DNA of 64,000 nt from Methanocorpusculum sp. (GCA_017408885.1 JAFQTT010000003.1:1-64000); one strand, 5' to 3'. Shown: positions 1 to 9,516, numbered from the stretch's first letter. The notes: a model not told the origin generated them from the letters alone. A program made the numbers and translations.

Positions 1-6
1 CCACAA

Positions 7-15
7 CTTATAAAC
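7..15 (+). promoter_or_regulatory. Candidate TATA box at window start
   Basis: The string CTTATAAAC has the shape of an archaeal TATA box. It lies about 25-35 nt before the region that contains the strong hairpin at 49-97, so it could drive a short structured transcript. It could equally belong to a gene cut off by the window edge on the other strand. Seen only as a motif. Confidence 0.35.
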
Positions 16-48
16 CCTTCGAAGAAACTTCGAAGAGAGCAAGGCATG

Positions 49-97
49 ACAAGTCCTCAGATTCAGTTTCCCTATCTCAGGAAACTGTCTGACTTGT
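49..97 (+). other. Strong bulged hairpin, candidate structured RNA
   Basis: ACAAGTC (49-55) pairs with GACTTGT (91-97), AGA (59-61) with TCT (88-90), and CAGTTTCC (64-71) with GGAAACTG (80-87). That gives 18 base pairs with two small 5' bulges and an 8-nt loop. No T-run follows, so it does not look like a simple terminator. A TATA-like box sits about 35 nt upstream. It may be a small RNA, part of a long leader for the acetyltransferase at 211, or the end of an upstream transcript. No recognised RNA family is evident. Confidence 0.4.
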
Positions 98-210
98 GAG
101 GTAACATAGTTGGATCCAGATACATAAATAAGCTTCGAAATAATTTCGCAAAAAGACCCGAACCGCTACCCTCATAACCCCAAAACACATACAAAATACC
201 TAAGAAACCC

Positions 211-642
211 ATGTCCAGCATAAATATCGCGCCGGAAAAAATCACCCTCACCGCAGTACGCGCATGGAACGCCGAAGAAGTAATAGACCTGTATCGCGCA
301 GGCGGATGGTGGGAAATGGGATGGGACAAAAACCAGATACCAACACTCATCAACGGAAGCTACCTCGTACTAATCGCACGCGATTTGGAAAACAACGCCG
401 TAGGCATGGGCAGATTAATCAGCGACGGCTCAAGCGACTGCTACATACAAGACGTCGTAGTATTCCCGGAATACCGCGAAATGGGAATTGGAAGCCGTAT
501 AGTAAACACACTAAAGCGCATAGCAGAACTTACCGGACACACCTGGATAGGCCTAATATCTGCGCCCGGCAAAGAAGAATTCTACAAACGCGCAGGATTC
601 TCCGTAATGGAAAACTACACACCAATGCTCACAGAGGAATAA
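211..642 (+). CDS. GNAT family N-acetyltransferase
   Basis: This 143-residue protein has the GNAT fold signature: the acetyl-CoA pyrophosphate loop REMGIGSR follows the strand CYIQDVVVFPEY, and FYKRAGF near the C-terminus is typical motif B. It should transfer an acetyl group from acetyl-CoA to an amine in the cytoplasm; the substrate cannot be told. Its stop abuts the ATG of the next gene with no spacer, so the two are co-transcribed. The coding strand is poor in T, like the following gene. The ATG at 211 is the only sensible start. Confidence 0.85.
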   Translation: MSSINIAPEKITLTAVRAWNAEEVIDLYRAGGWWEMGWDKNQIPTLINGSYLVLIARDLENNAVGMGRLISDGSSDCYIQDVVVFPEYREMGIGSRIVNTLKRIAELTGHTWIGLISAPGKEEFYKRAGFSVMENYTPMLTEE

Positions 643-1554
643 ATGATATCGCGCGCAGACTTTGTTCCCGTAACAGAAAATAACAGACACATCCTGGAAC
701 ACTACTTCGCGCAGTACCCGCAGTACCACTCCGAATCATCCATAGTAACCATACTTACATGGAACAATTACGCCCCGTGCTCATTTACCGAATACAAAAA
801 CCACCTAATTATAGAATGCACAATGGACGGCGAACGCGGAATACACGCAGCCATTGGAAAACCTGACGCAGAACTCTTAGAAGAACTCCTGATATTCGCG
901 CGCGAAGAAAACTGTGCTCTTGAGATATATGACGAAGAAAACCTTCAGATACTAAAAGACACACACCCAAAAATTCCAATCACCGAAAACAGAGGATACT
1001 TCGAATACTGTTATAGTACAGAAGAACTCGCAAACCTCAAAGGAAAAAAATACCTCAACATAAGAGGCCAGATAAACTCATTCAACTCACGCTGGAACTA
1101 CAGCGTTGAAAAAATCACTGACAAAAACATACACGAAGTAACAAACCTCGTAGAAGAATGGAGTATCGAAAAACACTGCGAAACAGACGAAATAATGAAA
1201 GAAGAAATAAACGCAGTAAAATACGCACTCGAAAACTACAAAAACCTTCCAATCGACGGAATAGCAATCCGAATCGAAGAAGACAAACACCTTGCAGGAA
1301 TAGCAGTCTGGGAAATCCAGAACAGCGAATCAGCCCTAATCCACTTCGAAAAAGGCCTCGCACAATACCCTGGAATCTACAAAATCATAAACAAAGAAAC
1401 AGCGCGCAAACTCCTTGGAAAAGTCAAATGGATAAACCGCGAAAGCGACATGGATGTCATAGGACTTCGCGAATCAAAACTCAGATACCACCCCGAATTC
1501 TTCATCAAAGCATACTACATACTGCCGCAAGACATCCCTGCAACACTCAGTTAA
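643..1554 (+). CDS. DUF2156 (LPG-synthetase C-terminal-like) protein
   Basis: The 303-residue protein matches the soluble DUF2156 family, which shares the double GNAT-like fold of the lysyl-phosphatidylglycerol synthase catalytic domain. Supporting stretches are the early LTWNNYAPCSF, the central RGYFEYCYSTEELANLKGKK with the following LNIRGQINSFN, and the C-terminal WINRESDMDVIGLRESKLR with YHPEFF. There are no membrane helices, so it is not a full aminoacyl-PG synthase. It may transfer an acyl or aminoacyl group, but the substrate is unknown. It directly follows the GNAT gene, and both proteins probably modify related small substrates (inference). Confidence 0.75.
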   Translation: MISRADFVPVTENNRHILEHYFAQYPQYHSESSIVTILTWNNYAPCSFTEYKNHLIIECTMDGERGIHAAIGKPDAELLEELLIFAREENCALEIYDEENLQILKDTHPKIPITENRGYFEYCYSTEELANLKGKKYLNIRGQINSFNSRWNYSVEKITDKNIHEVTNLVEEWSIEKHCETDEIMKEEINAVKYALENYKNLPIDGIAIRIEEDKHLAGIAVWEIQNSESALIHFEKGLAQYPGIYKIINKETARKLLGKVKWINRESDMDVIGLRESKLRYHPEFFIKAYYILPQDIPATLS

Positions 1555-1584
1555 ATAAGAGTGAACAACCCACATATAAGACGG

Positions 1585-2541
1585 ATGAAACTGCTGTATG
1601 AACTCTCAGGAGACAATCAGGCATTAGCCGAAGCCGAAATCGCCTGTGTCGGAACTGTAACCGAACGGGCAAACGGCATAGCTGTTGCCGAAACACCGAA
1701 TCCTGATGAGACCACACGGCTCGCAGAAACCCACGTCGTCTCTGAACTTCTTGGAGTGTGCAACGGAACTGCAGATGCTTTACGGGAACTCATGACATCC
1801 CTTAACATCACCGCAGAAAAACCATACTGCTGCAGAGCAAGAAAGATTCATCCGGCCGTCGTTGATATCTCCCAGCTTGAGTTGGAGAAAATGATGGGAT
1901 CCTTAATCAAAGGAAAAGTATCCCTCAAAAATCCCGAGATTGAATACCGTGCAGTATTCAGCGACGGTCAGTGCTGGTTCGGCCGCGTCATTCACAAAAT
2001 AGACCGCGGAAGCTACTCTGAAAGAGATCCGAAACAGCGGGCATACTTCCACCCCGGAGTAATAATGCCCTTACTTGCCCGGGCAATCGTAAACTTAACC
2101 CGGGTAAAACCAGGAGAACTCCTGCTTGACCCGTTCTGCGGAACGGGAGGAGTTGTCCTTGAATGCCGCATGCTTGGAGTAAATGCTGTTGGAAGCGACT
2201 ATGACGAAGAAATGCTTGCCGGATGCAGACTGAATAATCCTGGAAACATCTGCATCAGAGCTGATGCAACTTCAATGCCGTACATGGATGAAACATTCCA
2301 TGCAGTTGCCGCCGATTTACCATACGGCCAGTCCACATCTATCGGAGCAGACAGCCTTGAAGCACTCTACCGCGGCTCACTCGCCGAAATCAGACGCGTT
2401 TTAAGAAAAGACGGACGCGCAGTAATTGTAACACACCGCGACATCCGCCACATAATATCCGAGTTTGATTTTGAACTTGAAGGCTTCTTCGAACAGTACG
2501 TTCACAAAAGTCTCACTCGAAGAATCCACGTTCTAAAATAA
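1585..2541 (+). CDS. trmG10: tRNA (guanine-N2) G10 methyltransferase, Trm-G10/Trm11 type
   Basis: A THUMP region at about residues 40-140 is followed by a Rossmann methyltransferase domain. The SAM-binding loop is LLLDPFCGTGG and the catalytic amino-methylase tetrad is DLPY in VAADLPYGQS. The family makes N2-methyl or N2,N2-dimethylguanosine at tRNA position 10. I place the start at the ATG at 1585 (MKLLYELSG, the usual family N-terminus); an in-frame GTG at 1561 would add eight residues. The downstream gene begins 2 nt after the stop, so the two are likely co-transcribed. Confidence 0.88.
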   Translation: MKLLYELSGDNQALAEAEIACVGTVTERANGIAVAETPNPDETTRLAETHVVSELLGVCNGTADALRELMTSLNITAEKPYCCRARKIHPAVVDISQLELEKMMGSLIKGKVSLKNPEIEYRAVFSDGQCWFGRVIHKIDRGSYSERDPKQRAYFHPGVIMPLLARAIVNLTRVKPGELLLDPFCGTGGVVLECRMLGVNAVGSDYDEEMLAGCRLNNPGNICIRADATSMPYMDETFHAVAADLPYGQSTSIGADSLEALYRGSLAEIRRVLRKDGRAVIVTHRDIRHIISEFDFELEGFFEQYVHKSLTRRIHVLK

Positions 2542-2543
2542 TT

Positions 2544-3953
2544 ATGACACCGGAAACAAGAGAGACATCTTCTATGCTCTCCTGGATTACTGAACAGTTT
2601 ACCCGCTACAAACCGGAACGAGCGGTAGCTGTCCGCGCTCTTCGCCATATGCGTTCGGCTGACAGAAAGAACCTTTTCTCAGACGACATCATGCTGATGC
2701 GCACAGCAGAAGGATACTGGTTTGAATACCTAATCTATGAACAGTTAATCAGGATTGCAGAGCAGACAAAGACAATCAAAAAAATCGTCAGAAAAGGCTC
2801 TGACGTAAAAAAACACAAAACCAAACGCCAGCTTGGAACAAACGGCATCTATTCCGCAGACAAAGGAGACATTCGTGTCAGAGGAAACGGTCAGGACCTG
2901 GCAGAAGTTGACCTTCTCCTATTCGACAAAGATGACCGTGTTGTATTCTGCGAAATCGTCACATCCCCGTCCGACTTAAAGGACCTTGAAGCTGAGATTA
3001 TCTACAAGAAGAAACTCTTCGGATATCTCTTCAGTCAGGACAATGTAGGATTTATCCTGTTCTCATCAGTCGACATCGCAAACACCCAGGTGGTTCGAAG
3101 ACTGCGTGCCGACCCGGACAACGCATACATCTGCACCCGCGAGTGCGAAGTCATGAAGTCCTGCCTCAAAGGCATGCGGATTATGAATCTTCCAACTCAG
3201 CAGGAGAACAGCCCGAAACTTGTCCGCGCAGAAGACCTCCGCACACAGTTATTCGATTACAAAAAACTCCATGACGAAGCATTATCCCAGCTTTACTTCG
3301 CACAGGAACATGACTTAACTGCAAACCAGTTCTTCGACAACCCGTCAGTATCCCCTCTTGTCAAGAAAGTAATCTGCGGAGGAATGTATCCTTCAGCCAT
3401 CAAGAACCTTATTCAAAACTACGGGCTTCGGATTAAATCCGAGCAGCTTACAGTACAGAAGGTAATGGAAGACTACTCCAAAGTAATCATGGCTGTCGAT
3501 TTCCCAGAAATCGAGCCGGTTGTTTACCTCAAACCGAGAAAACAGCGTCAGTACTTAAAGATGGTCCCGGCAAGTACCGGAGGTTTCAAGTACGAACGCC
3601 CGACACCTCCAAGAGTCGGATTCTATCTCTGGCTTGAAACGGTAAAGCCAGGACTTGGAAGCGAGAGAATGGAGTCCATTCTCAACTACTGCGCAAGCGA
3701 GCTTACGGCATTCCCGAAAACAGGAAGGCCCGAACGCCAGCCCGACCCGGAAAACCTTCCAAAGCCGAAAAAAGGAAAGGGTAAGAGACGCTCACGCGGA
3801 AACGTAGCAGGGACAGCGGACAATCAGAAGTCCGGATGCGAGACACAGAAGTCCGCAGAGCAGGTACACAATAAGGTATCCGGCAGGCACCGCAAGAAAT
3901 CCCGCAAGAATTGGCAAAAACCACATTCCGCCGTACTGGACAAACAGGAATAA
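2544..3953 (+). CDS. Unrecognised protein with PD-(D/E)XK-nuclease-like core
   Basis: I do not recognise this 469-residue protein as a named family. Residues 57-70 (GYWFEYLIYEQLIR) resemble the first helix of restriction-endonuclease-like folds with Glu61. Residues 121-137 hold an E-V-D...C-E pattern (Glu121, Asp123, Glu137), as in PD-(D/E)XK cores, but the usual E-x-K lysine is Val139. A charged patch at about 80-97 could bind nucleic acid. The tail from about residue 395 is basic and low-complexity, and residues 417-469 lie antisense to the last membrane helix of the MFS gene. It follows trmG10 by 2 nt, which hints at an RNA- or DNA-related role. Confidence 0.7.
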   Translation: MTPETRETSSMLSWITEQFTRYKPERAVAVRALRHMRSADRKNLFSDDIMLMRTAEGYWFEYLIYEQLIRIAEQTKTIKKIVRKGSDVKKHKTKRQLGTNGIYSADKGDIRVRGNGQDLAEVDLLLFDKDDRVVFCEIVTSPSDLKDLEAEIIYKKKLFGYLFSQDNVGFILFSSVDIANTQVVRRLRADPDNAYICTRECEVMKSCLKGMRIMNLPTQQENSPKLVRAEDLRTQLFDYKKLHDEALSQLYFAQEHDLTANQFFDNPSVSPLVKKVICGGMYPSAIKNLIQNYGLRIKSEQLTVQKVMEDYSKVIMAVDFPEIEPVVYLKPRKQRQYLKMVPASTGGFKYERPTPPRVGFYLWLETVKPGLGSERMESILNYCASELTAFPKTGRPERQPDPENLPKPKKGKGKRRSRGNVAGTADNQKSGCETQKSAEQVHNKVSGRHRKKSRKNWQKPHSAVLDKQE

Positions 3954-4871
3954 TCCGTTCATAACCCCCTGCGGGCGGTTTGTCTTTGCGATGTAATCCA
4001 TAACTCCTGCATTGATTACACCATAAACTGCCCCGACAAGAACAATTCCAACCGGTGAGAATACAACAAGCGGGAGAACAAGCGCAAGACACACAGAGGC
4101 AAATCTTACAACCGCAAGTGAATCGCGGATTGCAAAGCGGGATGTAAGATACACAGTCACAGCTGTAGCAACGCTCATCAGACCTGTTAAGATTCCGGTA
4201 AGGTCTGCGGATAATCCGGAGAGTTCCGGATAAGTGCTTGTTACAACCCCGGTCACTCCCGTGAACATAAAAATTCCAATCCACAGCCAGAGATGGTACT
4301 TTGCAACAGACACAGTCTCTCCTGCGGAAAGGACCTCTTTTGTTTCATTCGAATCCTTAAAGAAGAGAGAGGCAACTGCCGAAATTCCGGAAAGCACTCC
4401 GAAGAACAAAACACCCGCATACGGATGAAGGAATGCAAGAAATCCTGAGATTACAAGTCCTGCAACCATTCCGATGTTCATCAAAGCAATGTATGTGCCG
4501 GATAGTTTGAGGTGGTTTTCCTGAGAGTTGACATAAGAAAATGCCGCGGCAGCAAAGACTCCGGTAAAGATTCCTTCAAGAGCGCGGAATACTATAGACA
4601 GAGTAATATTCGGATAGACCAGGAACAGAAGTATTGCTGATGCAAAAGTTCCAAAGAGCCCTATCTTCAAAAGCGGAGCGCGGCCTGTTTTGTCAGATAA
4701 CCAGCCGACAGGAAATACAGTTGCAAAAGCTCCAAAGAAGTATGCGGCATACAAGAGCCCCTGAACGGATGCATCAGGAGCAATCTCTGCTAAAACAGGT
4801 ACAAGGGCGTTTGAGAACGCCATTGCTGAGAATGCCCCAAGAAGCAGTGTGATTTTTGTGGCTGTATTCAT
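3792..4871 (-). CDS. Major facilitator superfamily transporter
   Basis: A hydrophobic 359-residue protein with about 12 membrane segments and the MFS motif A, GWLSDKTGRAPLL, between helices 2 and 3. The family moves small solutes or drugs across the membrane by ion-coupled transport; the substrate cannot be inferred. The start lies 1 nt after the top6A stop, so it is the last gene of the hisS-top6B-top6A run. Its 3' end overlaps the convergent gene at 2544 by 162 nt. The overlapped part encodes a normal-looking final helix, so the MFS end looks genuine. Confidence 0.85.
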   Translation of the reverse strand: MNTATKITLLLGAFSAMAFSNALVPVLAEIAPDASVQGLLYAAYFFGAFATVFPVGWLSDKTGRAPLLKIGLFGTFASAILLFLVYPNITLSIVFRALEGIFTGVFAAAAFSYVNSQENHLKLSGTYIALMNIGMVAGLVISGFLAFLHPYAGVLFFGVLSGISAVASLFFKDSNETKEVLSAGETVSVAKYHLWLWIGIFMFTGVTGVVTSTYPELSGLSADLTGILTGLMSVATAVTVYLTSRFAIRDSLAVVRFASVCLALVLPLVVFSPVGIVLVGAVYGVINAGVMDYIAKTNRPQGVMNGLFLFVQYGGMWFLPILAGFLAVPAGYLIVYLLCGLLCLASGLLIVRCPCYVSA

Positions 4872-4872
4872 G

Positions 4873-5970
4873 TTACCGCTTTAAGACACCGATTTCCGAG
4901 AGCATCTCCGGGAGATACTCCTTTGTTACGAAGTCAAGACCGTGACTTGCGAATGCCTGCTGTTCAGACTTTAAGCCCATCTTAAGCTGTAAGTTAATTT
5001 CGTTCTTCCAGAACTCGCTTCCAAAGCGCGGATCTGAAAGTTCAGCTTTTAATGCTTCAACATCCTTTTCCGAGAGCTTGTCTGCTGGAAGGTTGTATCT
5101 CTGAATATCAGACGGCTTTACACCGATGAAGTGTGCAGAAGGCGTTGCCAGAAGTTCAGACATGTGAGCTGCCTTAATCGAACCGTATGCAACGGATGCA
5201 TAGATACGGTATGACCACGGATCACCGTCAGTGAATACAACAACCGGGATTCCGAGCTCCTCGTTCATGCGCTTGAGCATTCTGCGGGTTGCACGTGAAG
5301 GCTGACCTTTTAAGTGGAGAAGTACAGTGTTGTAATCCTCATCAAACCCGTTCTCCTGAAGACGGGAGAACATACCACCAGTCTCAATCGCGATAACACA
5401 GGATGCATCATGGTCAACGAGTTCAACGTTTTCTACGTTGTTTGGGATGTTGTATCCGGCTTCTCCTACATCATCCTGACAGTGAATCTCCTTCATTCCG
5501 CGTCTGGTGTTTTCCCTGACACGAAGCGGGCCGAAAATTGATGCCCCGTCCTCTTCCGGACGCATGTGGAAGAACTCGCGCTGAAGGTTTGTGATAATCT
5601 CCAAGTCTTCGACCAGATAGTTGCTTTCGTTCTGGGCATGGAACTTTGCCTGCTTCCATCCTTCAGAGATGTAATACATTTCTCTTAATGTGGATGAACG
5701 GTTTTCCTGTAGCTGCATTTTGATAAAGTCCATGACATATGCCATTTTCAGCATCTGGATAGAGGACTTTACAGTTCCGGCATTTCTTGTGCTTTCCTTT
5801 TCTCCGTACTTCCAGACCTCGGAGTCGTCATCATACTCGATGTTGTGTTTGGTTCTGGTCGGAAGAGTAATTGATGGAACATCTCCGCCGCCAATCTGAT
5901 CATACCAGACTTTGGCGATTTCCATCAGACGTTTTCTTGTTGCGACATCTCGCTCGTTCATCTCAGACAT
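4873..5970 (-). CDS. top6A: DNA topoisomerase VI subunit A
   Basis: A 365-residue Spo11/TopoVI-A protein. The winged-helix part carries the active-site tyrosine pair in [11 protein letters not shown] (Tyr99/Tyr100). The Toprim domain shows the acidic metal ligands in AIETGG and [11 protein letters not shown]. With subunit B it forms the A2B2 type IIB topoisomerase that cuts both strands and relaxes supercoils. Its ATG overlaps the top6B stop by 8 nt (ATGTCTGA), which indicates translational coupling. Length is normal for the family. Confidence 0.97.
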   Translation of the reverse strand: MSEMNERDVATRKRLMEIAKVWYDQIGGGDVPSITLPTRTKHNIEYDDDSEVWKYGEKESTRNAGTVKSSIQMLKMAYVMDFIKMQLQENRSSTLREMYYISEGWKQAKFHAQNESNYLVEDLEIITNLQREFFHMRPEEDGASIFGPLRVRENTRRGMKEIHCQDDVGEAGYNIPNNVENVELVDHDASCVIAIETGGMFSRLQENGFDEDYNTVLLHLKGQPSRATRRMLKRMNEELGIPVVVFTDGDPWSYRIYASVAYGSIKAAHMSELLATPSAHFIGVKPSDIQRYNLPADKLSEKDVEALKAELSDPRFGSEFWKNEINLQLKMGLKSEQQAFASHGLDFVTKEYLPEMLSEIGVLKR

Positions 5971-7765
5971 CCAAATCCACCTCCACTTTCAGATTCTCTG
6001 CAACACCCTGCATCTGAATAAGTCCTCCGCCTTCTCCATGATAGGTAACTTCGAAGCTCTCGCCTGCGGCCAAAGTGAACTTCCAGAGTTTGGTGTACTC
6101 GCCGTCCATTTCGGAGACGAAACTTGGCGGAATGCTGGCATCTTCTGCACTGTCAAAGGAGATGTCATAGAGTGTAATCTCCTGTTCTTTTGTTGTGTAG
6201 TTATCGATATGAATCTGAATCTGACCGCCTGTTGTTTTCTTCTTTAAGACAACACGGCGCATGATTCTGCCTTCGATAATTGATGTGTCAGGAACAGGCA
6301 GTTCTACAATTTCTGCAACCTTTGCGGCGATCAGTGGAATTACCGCACAGATAGCGCGGGCCCTGTCGTCCTGCTGTTTGTTCTTCTCGCGCCTTGATAA
6401 GAACTGCTTTAAGTCACGTCCGAGTTCCTGTAAGGCGAGAGTAATTTCGCGCTCGACTTCAGGAACAGAGGCTACTGCATCCTTGGATTCACTGGTAAAC
6501 GGCACGTTGGTTGCCGCGACATGAACCAGAATCATGAGAGGGCCGACAGGCAGTCCCTGCTGTGAGACGTTGTAGTTTTTCCAGTTTACACCCTGCACAG
6601 CATTCGTAATCGCACATGCTCCCTGCTGATAGAGAAGCGGTACGCGGTTTGCGAAGCGGAGAAGTGTTGCCTGGCCTTCCGCCTGAAGCTTTCCTCCGTA
6701 TCCGATTGCCGCCTCGACAATGAAGGAGTGTCCTCCAAAAACATTTCCCGGGCGGGTGCGGGCTTTGATGAAGTCAAGCTCGAACTCTTTTTCCATTCCC
6801 TTGACAATGAGCTCTTCGGTAATCGGAGAAAGACACTGGGATGCCGGAGGTGCCGGGATTTTTGTTGTCTGCATTGCTTCAAGCAGAGCGGAGAGTTCTT
6901 CGAGTGAGAGCTCGTCTGTTTTTGCAGTCGGCTTGAGTTTGGAGTACTTACAGATTTCATCTGCAGTCTTTGCCCCGACCTTTGAGAAGCTTTCGACTAA
7001 GAACTCAGATAGCGGAAGTTCGGACGCCGCGGCCATTCTTTTGAGAACTCCAAGTTCAATTCCGTACGGGTGAGGCTTGATTGCCACAGGACATGGCGGA
7101 ACATCAGATGATACGCGGTCAAAGATGAATGCATCATCATCCAACTCCACGCGGAACTTTGCGTGCGGGTTGACGATTGATGTGTACTTGAGGTATTCGA
7201 GAAGTTTTTTCTTTGCGGCGATGTTGCTCTTGAACTCAAGCTCGATTCTTGTACCGTGCGGGAGAATCCAGTCGATTTCTTCGTGAGAGAGAACTTCGGG
7301 TTCGTTGGTCTCGGTCTTGATTGTAAGGCTCATCTTGTGAGCCGGACGGGATGCATCAGTTCTTGAGATGACAGTTGTCGGCTTTCCTGTTGTAAGCTGA
7401 GCGTAAAGCACTGCTGCAGAAATACCGATACCCTGCTGACCTCTGGTCTGTCTTACCTGGTGGAAACGGGAACCGTAGAGTAACTTTGCATAAACAGACG
7501 GCATCTTTTCCGGAATAATTCCAGGGCCGTTATCTTCTACCACCACGCGGAAGACATCCTCTTTGATACGGCGGACGGAGACTAAAATATCAGGTAAAAC
7601 CTGCGCTTCTTCGCAGGCGTCAAGGGAGTTGTCGATTGCTTCCTTAACGGTTGTGATGATTCCCCTGGTCGGGGAATCAAAACCAAGCATGTGCTTGTTC
7701 TTCTCAAAAAATTCCGCTACACTGATGCTTCGCTGTTTCTTTGCAAGCTCGTCAGCAAGAACCAT
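5963..7765 (-). CDS. top6B: DNA topoisomerase VI subunit B
   Basis: A 600-residue GHKL-type ATPase subunit. ATP-binding motifs are [12 protein letters not shown] (N box), VEDNGPGI (G1) and [16 protein letters not shown] (G2/G3). A transducer domain follows, then a C-terminal beta-rich region typical of methanogen Top6B. ATP binding closes the gate of the type IIB topoisomerase. The start overlaps the end of hisS by 14 nt and the stop overlaps top6A by 8 nt, so the three genes form one translationally coupled operon. Confidence 0.97.
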   Translation of the reverse strand: MVLADELAKKQRSISVAEFFEKNKHMLGFDSPTRGIITTVKEAIDNSLDACEEAQVLPDILVSVRRIKEDVFRVVVEDNGPGIIPEKMPSVYAKLLYGSRFHQVRQTRGQQGIGISAAVLYAQLTTGKPTTVISRTDASRPAHKMSLTIKTETNEPEVLSHEEIDWILPHGTRIELEFKSNIAAKKKLLEYLKYTSIVNPHAKFRVELDDDAFIFDRVSSDVPPCPVAIKPHPYGIELGVLKRMAAASELPLSEFLVESFSKVGAKTADEICKYSKLKPTAKTDELSLEELSALLEAMQTTKIPAPPASQCLSPITEELIVKGMEKEFELDFIKARTRPGNVFGGHSFIVEAAIGYGGKLQAEGQATLLRFANRVPLLYQQGACAITNAVQGVNWKNYNVSQQGLPVGPLMILVHVAATNVPFTSESKDAVASVPEVEREITLALQELGRDLKQFLSRREKNKQQDDRARAICAVIPLIAAKVAEIVELPVPDTSIIEGRIMRRVVLKKKTTGGQIQIHIDNYTTKEQEITLYDISFDSAEDASIPPSFVSEMDGEYTKLWKFTLAAGESFEVTYHGEGGGLIQMQGVAENLKVEVDLDV

Positions 7766-8984
7766 GCAGTACCTCTTCTACTGCTGCTTCTAAGGTCATT
7801 TCAGTCTGGACTGCAGTCTCTAAGTTCTTGAGCATGACAGTTCCAGCCTCTGCTTCCTTTGCTCCGATAACAACAGCGTGGGTTGCTCCGGACTTTAATG
7901 CTGAGGAGAGCTGTGCTCCGAATCCTCTGTCAAGTAAGTCCATTACAGCCGGAATTCCTGCCTCGCGGAATGCTGAAGCCGCTTTGTATGCAGCAGTTCT
8001 TGTCTCTTTGGTACAGACTACAGCAACTGATGGTCCGCGGGATGGTTTGAACTCTCCAATGGATACGGCAACACGGTCAAATCCTATTCCAAATCCGCAG
8101 GACGGAGTGTCCTTTCCGCCGAATAAGTGTGCTAAGCGGTAAACTCCTCCGCCTAAGATCTGGTTTTCTGCACCTAAGTTGTCTGCGAATCCTTCAAATA
8201 CCATTCCGGTGTAGTAGTCAAGTCCGCGTGCGATTCCGAAGTTGTAAACAACCGGGATGTTCTGTGCTTCGAGGAAGGCGAAGGTCTCTTCGATGCGTGC
8301 TTTCTCCGGGATGTCTCCGACAACAGCAAAGACGTCGTCAAGGCACTGTGCTTTGGTAAGAGCAACGAGCGGTTCGAAGAGTTCCGGTCTGCCAAGAGAT
8401 GATACAGTGTTTTGGAGAAGTTCTTCGTCACGCTTGTCAAGTGCGGACATGACTTTCTTCTGTTCGACTGCGTCGAGGTCTGAGAGGAGAGATTTCATCG
8501 GGGCGAGGTGGCCGACTTTTAAGATGAAGTTGACGCCAGTACATTTGAGAAGTGCATATGCAACAGAGATAATCTCAGCGTCCGCTGCGGCAGAGTCTGC
8601 TCCGATTAACTCGCATCCAAACTGCCAGAACTGTCTGTAGCGTCCTTTCTGCGGGCGTTCGTATCTGAAGCATTCTTCGAAGTAGAACCAGCGAAGCGGT
8701 TTTGGGGCTACCTGTGCTTCGTTGACATATGCACGGATTGTCGGAGCTGTAAGCTCAGGGCGAAGTGCGATGCCGCGCCCTCCTTTGTCTTCGAAGGCGT
8801 ACATTTCGCCTAAGATTCCTTCTCCTGATTTGAGGACGAAGAGTTCCTGTTCCTCAAACATTGGTGTCATTACTTCGCCGTATCCAAATGATGCGGCAAC
8901 TTTGCGCATTTTCTGTTCGAGTTCGCGGCGCTGTGCCATTTCATCCGGGAGGAAGTCCCGTGTTCCGCGTGGTTTCTGTATCAT
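7752..8984 (-). CDS. hisS: Histidyl-tRNA synthetase
   Basis: A 410-residue class II synthetase. Motif 2 is seen around FRYERPQKGRYRQFWQFGCE, the histidine-specific loop is GLDYYTGMVFEGF, and motif 3 is GFGIGFDRVA; ALRPELTAPTIRAY lies in the catalytic core. It charges tRNA-His with histidine. The C-terminal region from about residue 325 fits the anticodon-binding domain (SVAVVCTKE onwards). The start overlaps the stop of the upstream small membrane gene by 4 nt (ATGA), and the end overlaps top6B by 14 nt. Confidence 0.96.
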   Translation of the reverse strand: MIQKPRGTRDFLPDEMAQRRELEQKMRKVAASFGYGEVMTPMFEEQELFVLKSGEGILGEMYAFEDKGGRGIALRPELTAPTIRAYVNEAQVAPKPLRWFYFEECFRYERPQKGRYRQFWQFGCELIGADSAAADAEIISVAYALLKCTGVNFILKVGHLAPMKSLLSDLDAVEQKKVMSALDKRDEELLQNTVSSLGRPELFEPLVALTKAQCLDDVFAVVGDIPEKARIEETFAFLEAQNIPVVYNFGIARGLDYYTGMVFEGFADNLGAENQILGGGVYRLAHLFGGKDTPSCGFGIGFDRVAVSIGEFKPSRGPSVAVVCTKETRTAAYKAASAFREAGIPAVMDLLDRGFGAQLSSALKSGATHAVVIGAKEAEAGTVMLKNLETAVQTEMTLEAAVEEVLHGSC

Positions 8985-9313
8985 TTATATCTCCGTTGTG
9001 GGGCTGATCCAATGAGGCGTTTCCAGGCTGATTCGTTTCCAACCCATACATCTTCTTTTTTGATTCTTGACTGAAGGTAGAGTGCAAGCAGGATTAATCC
9101 GATTCCAAGGTATAGGAGTGTTACGTCAAGCATTCCGCAAAGCGCACATCCAAACCATGAAAGGGCGGTGATTAGTACTCCCTGATAGGCAGCTTTTCTG
9201 TAGCCGGGTTGTCCGGTTCTGACAAAGATTCGCGTGTCGCGAAGCCAGAGGAAGGATACAGCACAAGCTCCGAAGAGGCCTACGAAGAAGATTGGGTCTA
9301 GAGATACAGCCAT
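8981..9313 (-). CDS. Small conserved membrane protein of unknown function
   Basis: A 110-residue protein with about three membrane segments (near residues 6-24, 43-60 and 62-80) and a basic cytoplasmic tail (SRIKKEDVWVG...QRRYK). I recognise no family. It is the first gene of the hisS-top6B-top6A operon, overlapping hisS by 4 nt. A TATA-like AAATATATAAC at about 9317-9328 lies only a few nt before the ATG, so either the true start is further inside or the motif is not the promoter. Confidence 0.7.
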   Translation of the reverse strand: MAVSLDPIFFVGLFGACAVSFLWLRDTRIFVRTGQPGYRKAAYQGVLITALSWFGCALCGMLDVTLLYLGIGLILLALYLQSRIKKEDVWVGNESAWKRLIGSAPQRRYK

Positions 9314-9489
9314 ATTGTGTTATATATTTGGCGGGATGGTACTTTAAGGTGTAGATTGTATATTCGTTGTTTCAAGTTTTGTTTTTGATGTAGACAGGTT
9401 TTGTTTAACGTGCCCGCCGAGCAGCTTTTGAGTATGATTAGAACAGAACCCAAAAACAACTTAGAAAACAGCCAAATAATTACAATATC

Positions 9490-9510
9490 AAAACAATCAA
9501 AAAAAAAGAA
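9490..9510 (-). terminator. U-rich terminator after prefoldin alpha
   Basis: Read on the minus strand, a T-run (9 T at 9499-9507) starts just after the pfdA stop and is followed by further T-rich sequence. This is the usual form of archaeal intrinsic termination. The rest of the gap 9314-9516 is AT-rich and holds no gene I can support. Confidence 0.6.
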
Positions 9511-9516
9511 TCAGCT

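Noticed and set aside
3703-4284. A 193-residue minus-strand reading inside the MFS gene
   Set aside because: It is a shifted frame of the MFS transporter, cysteine-rich and without sensible domain features.
8981-9313. TATA-like motif right before this ATG, and similar ones before elp3 and dapL, as proof of wrong starts
   Set aside because: AT-rich sequence before start codons is common here and the N-termini fit their families, so the motifs alone do not justify moving the starts.
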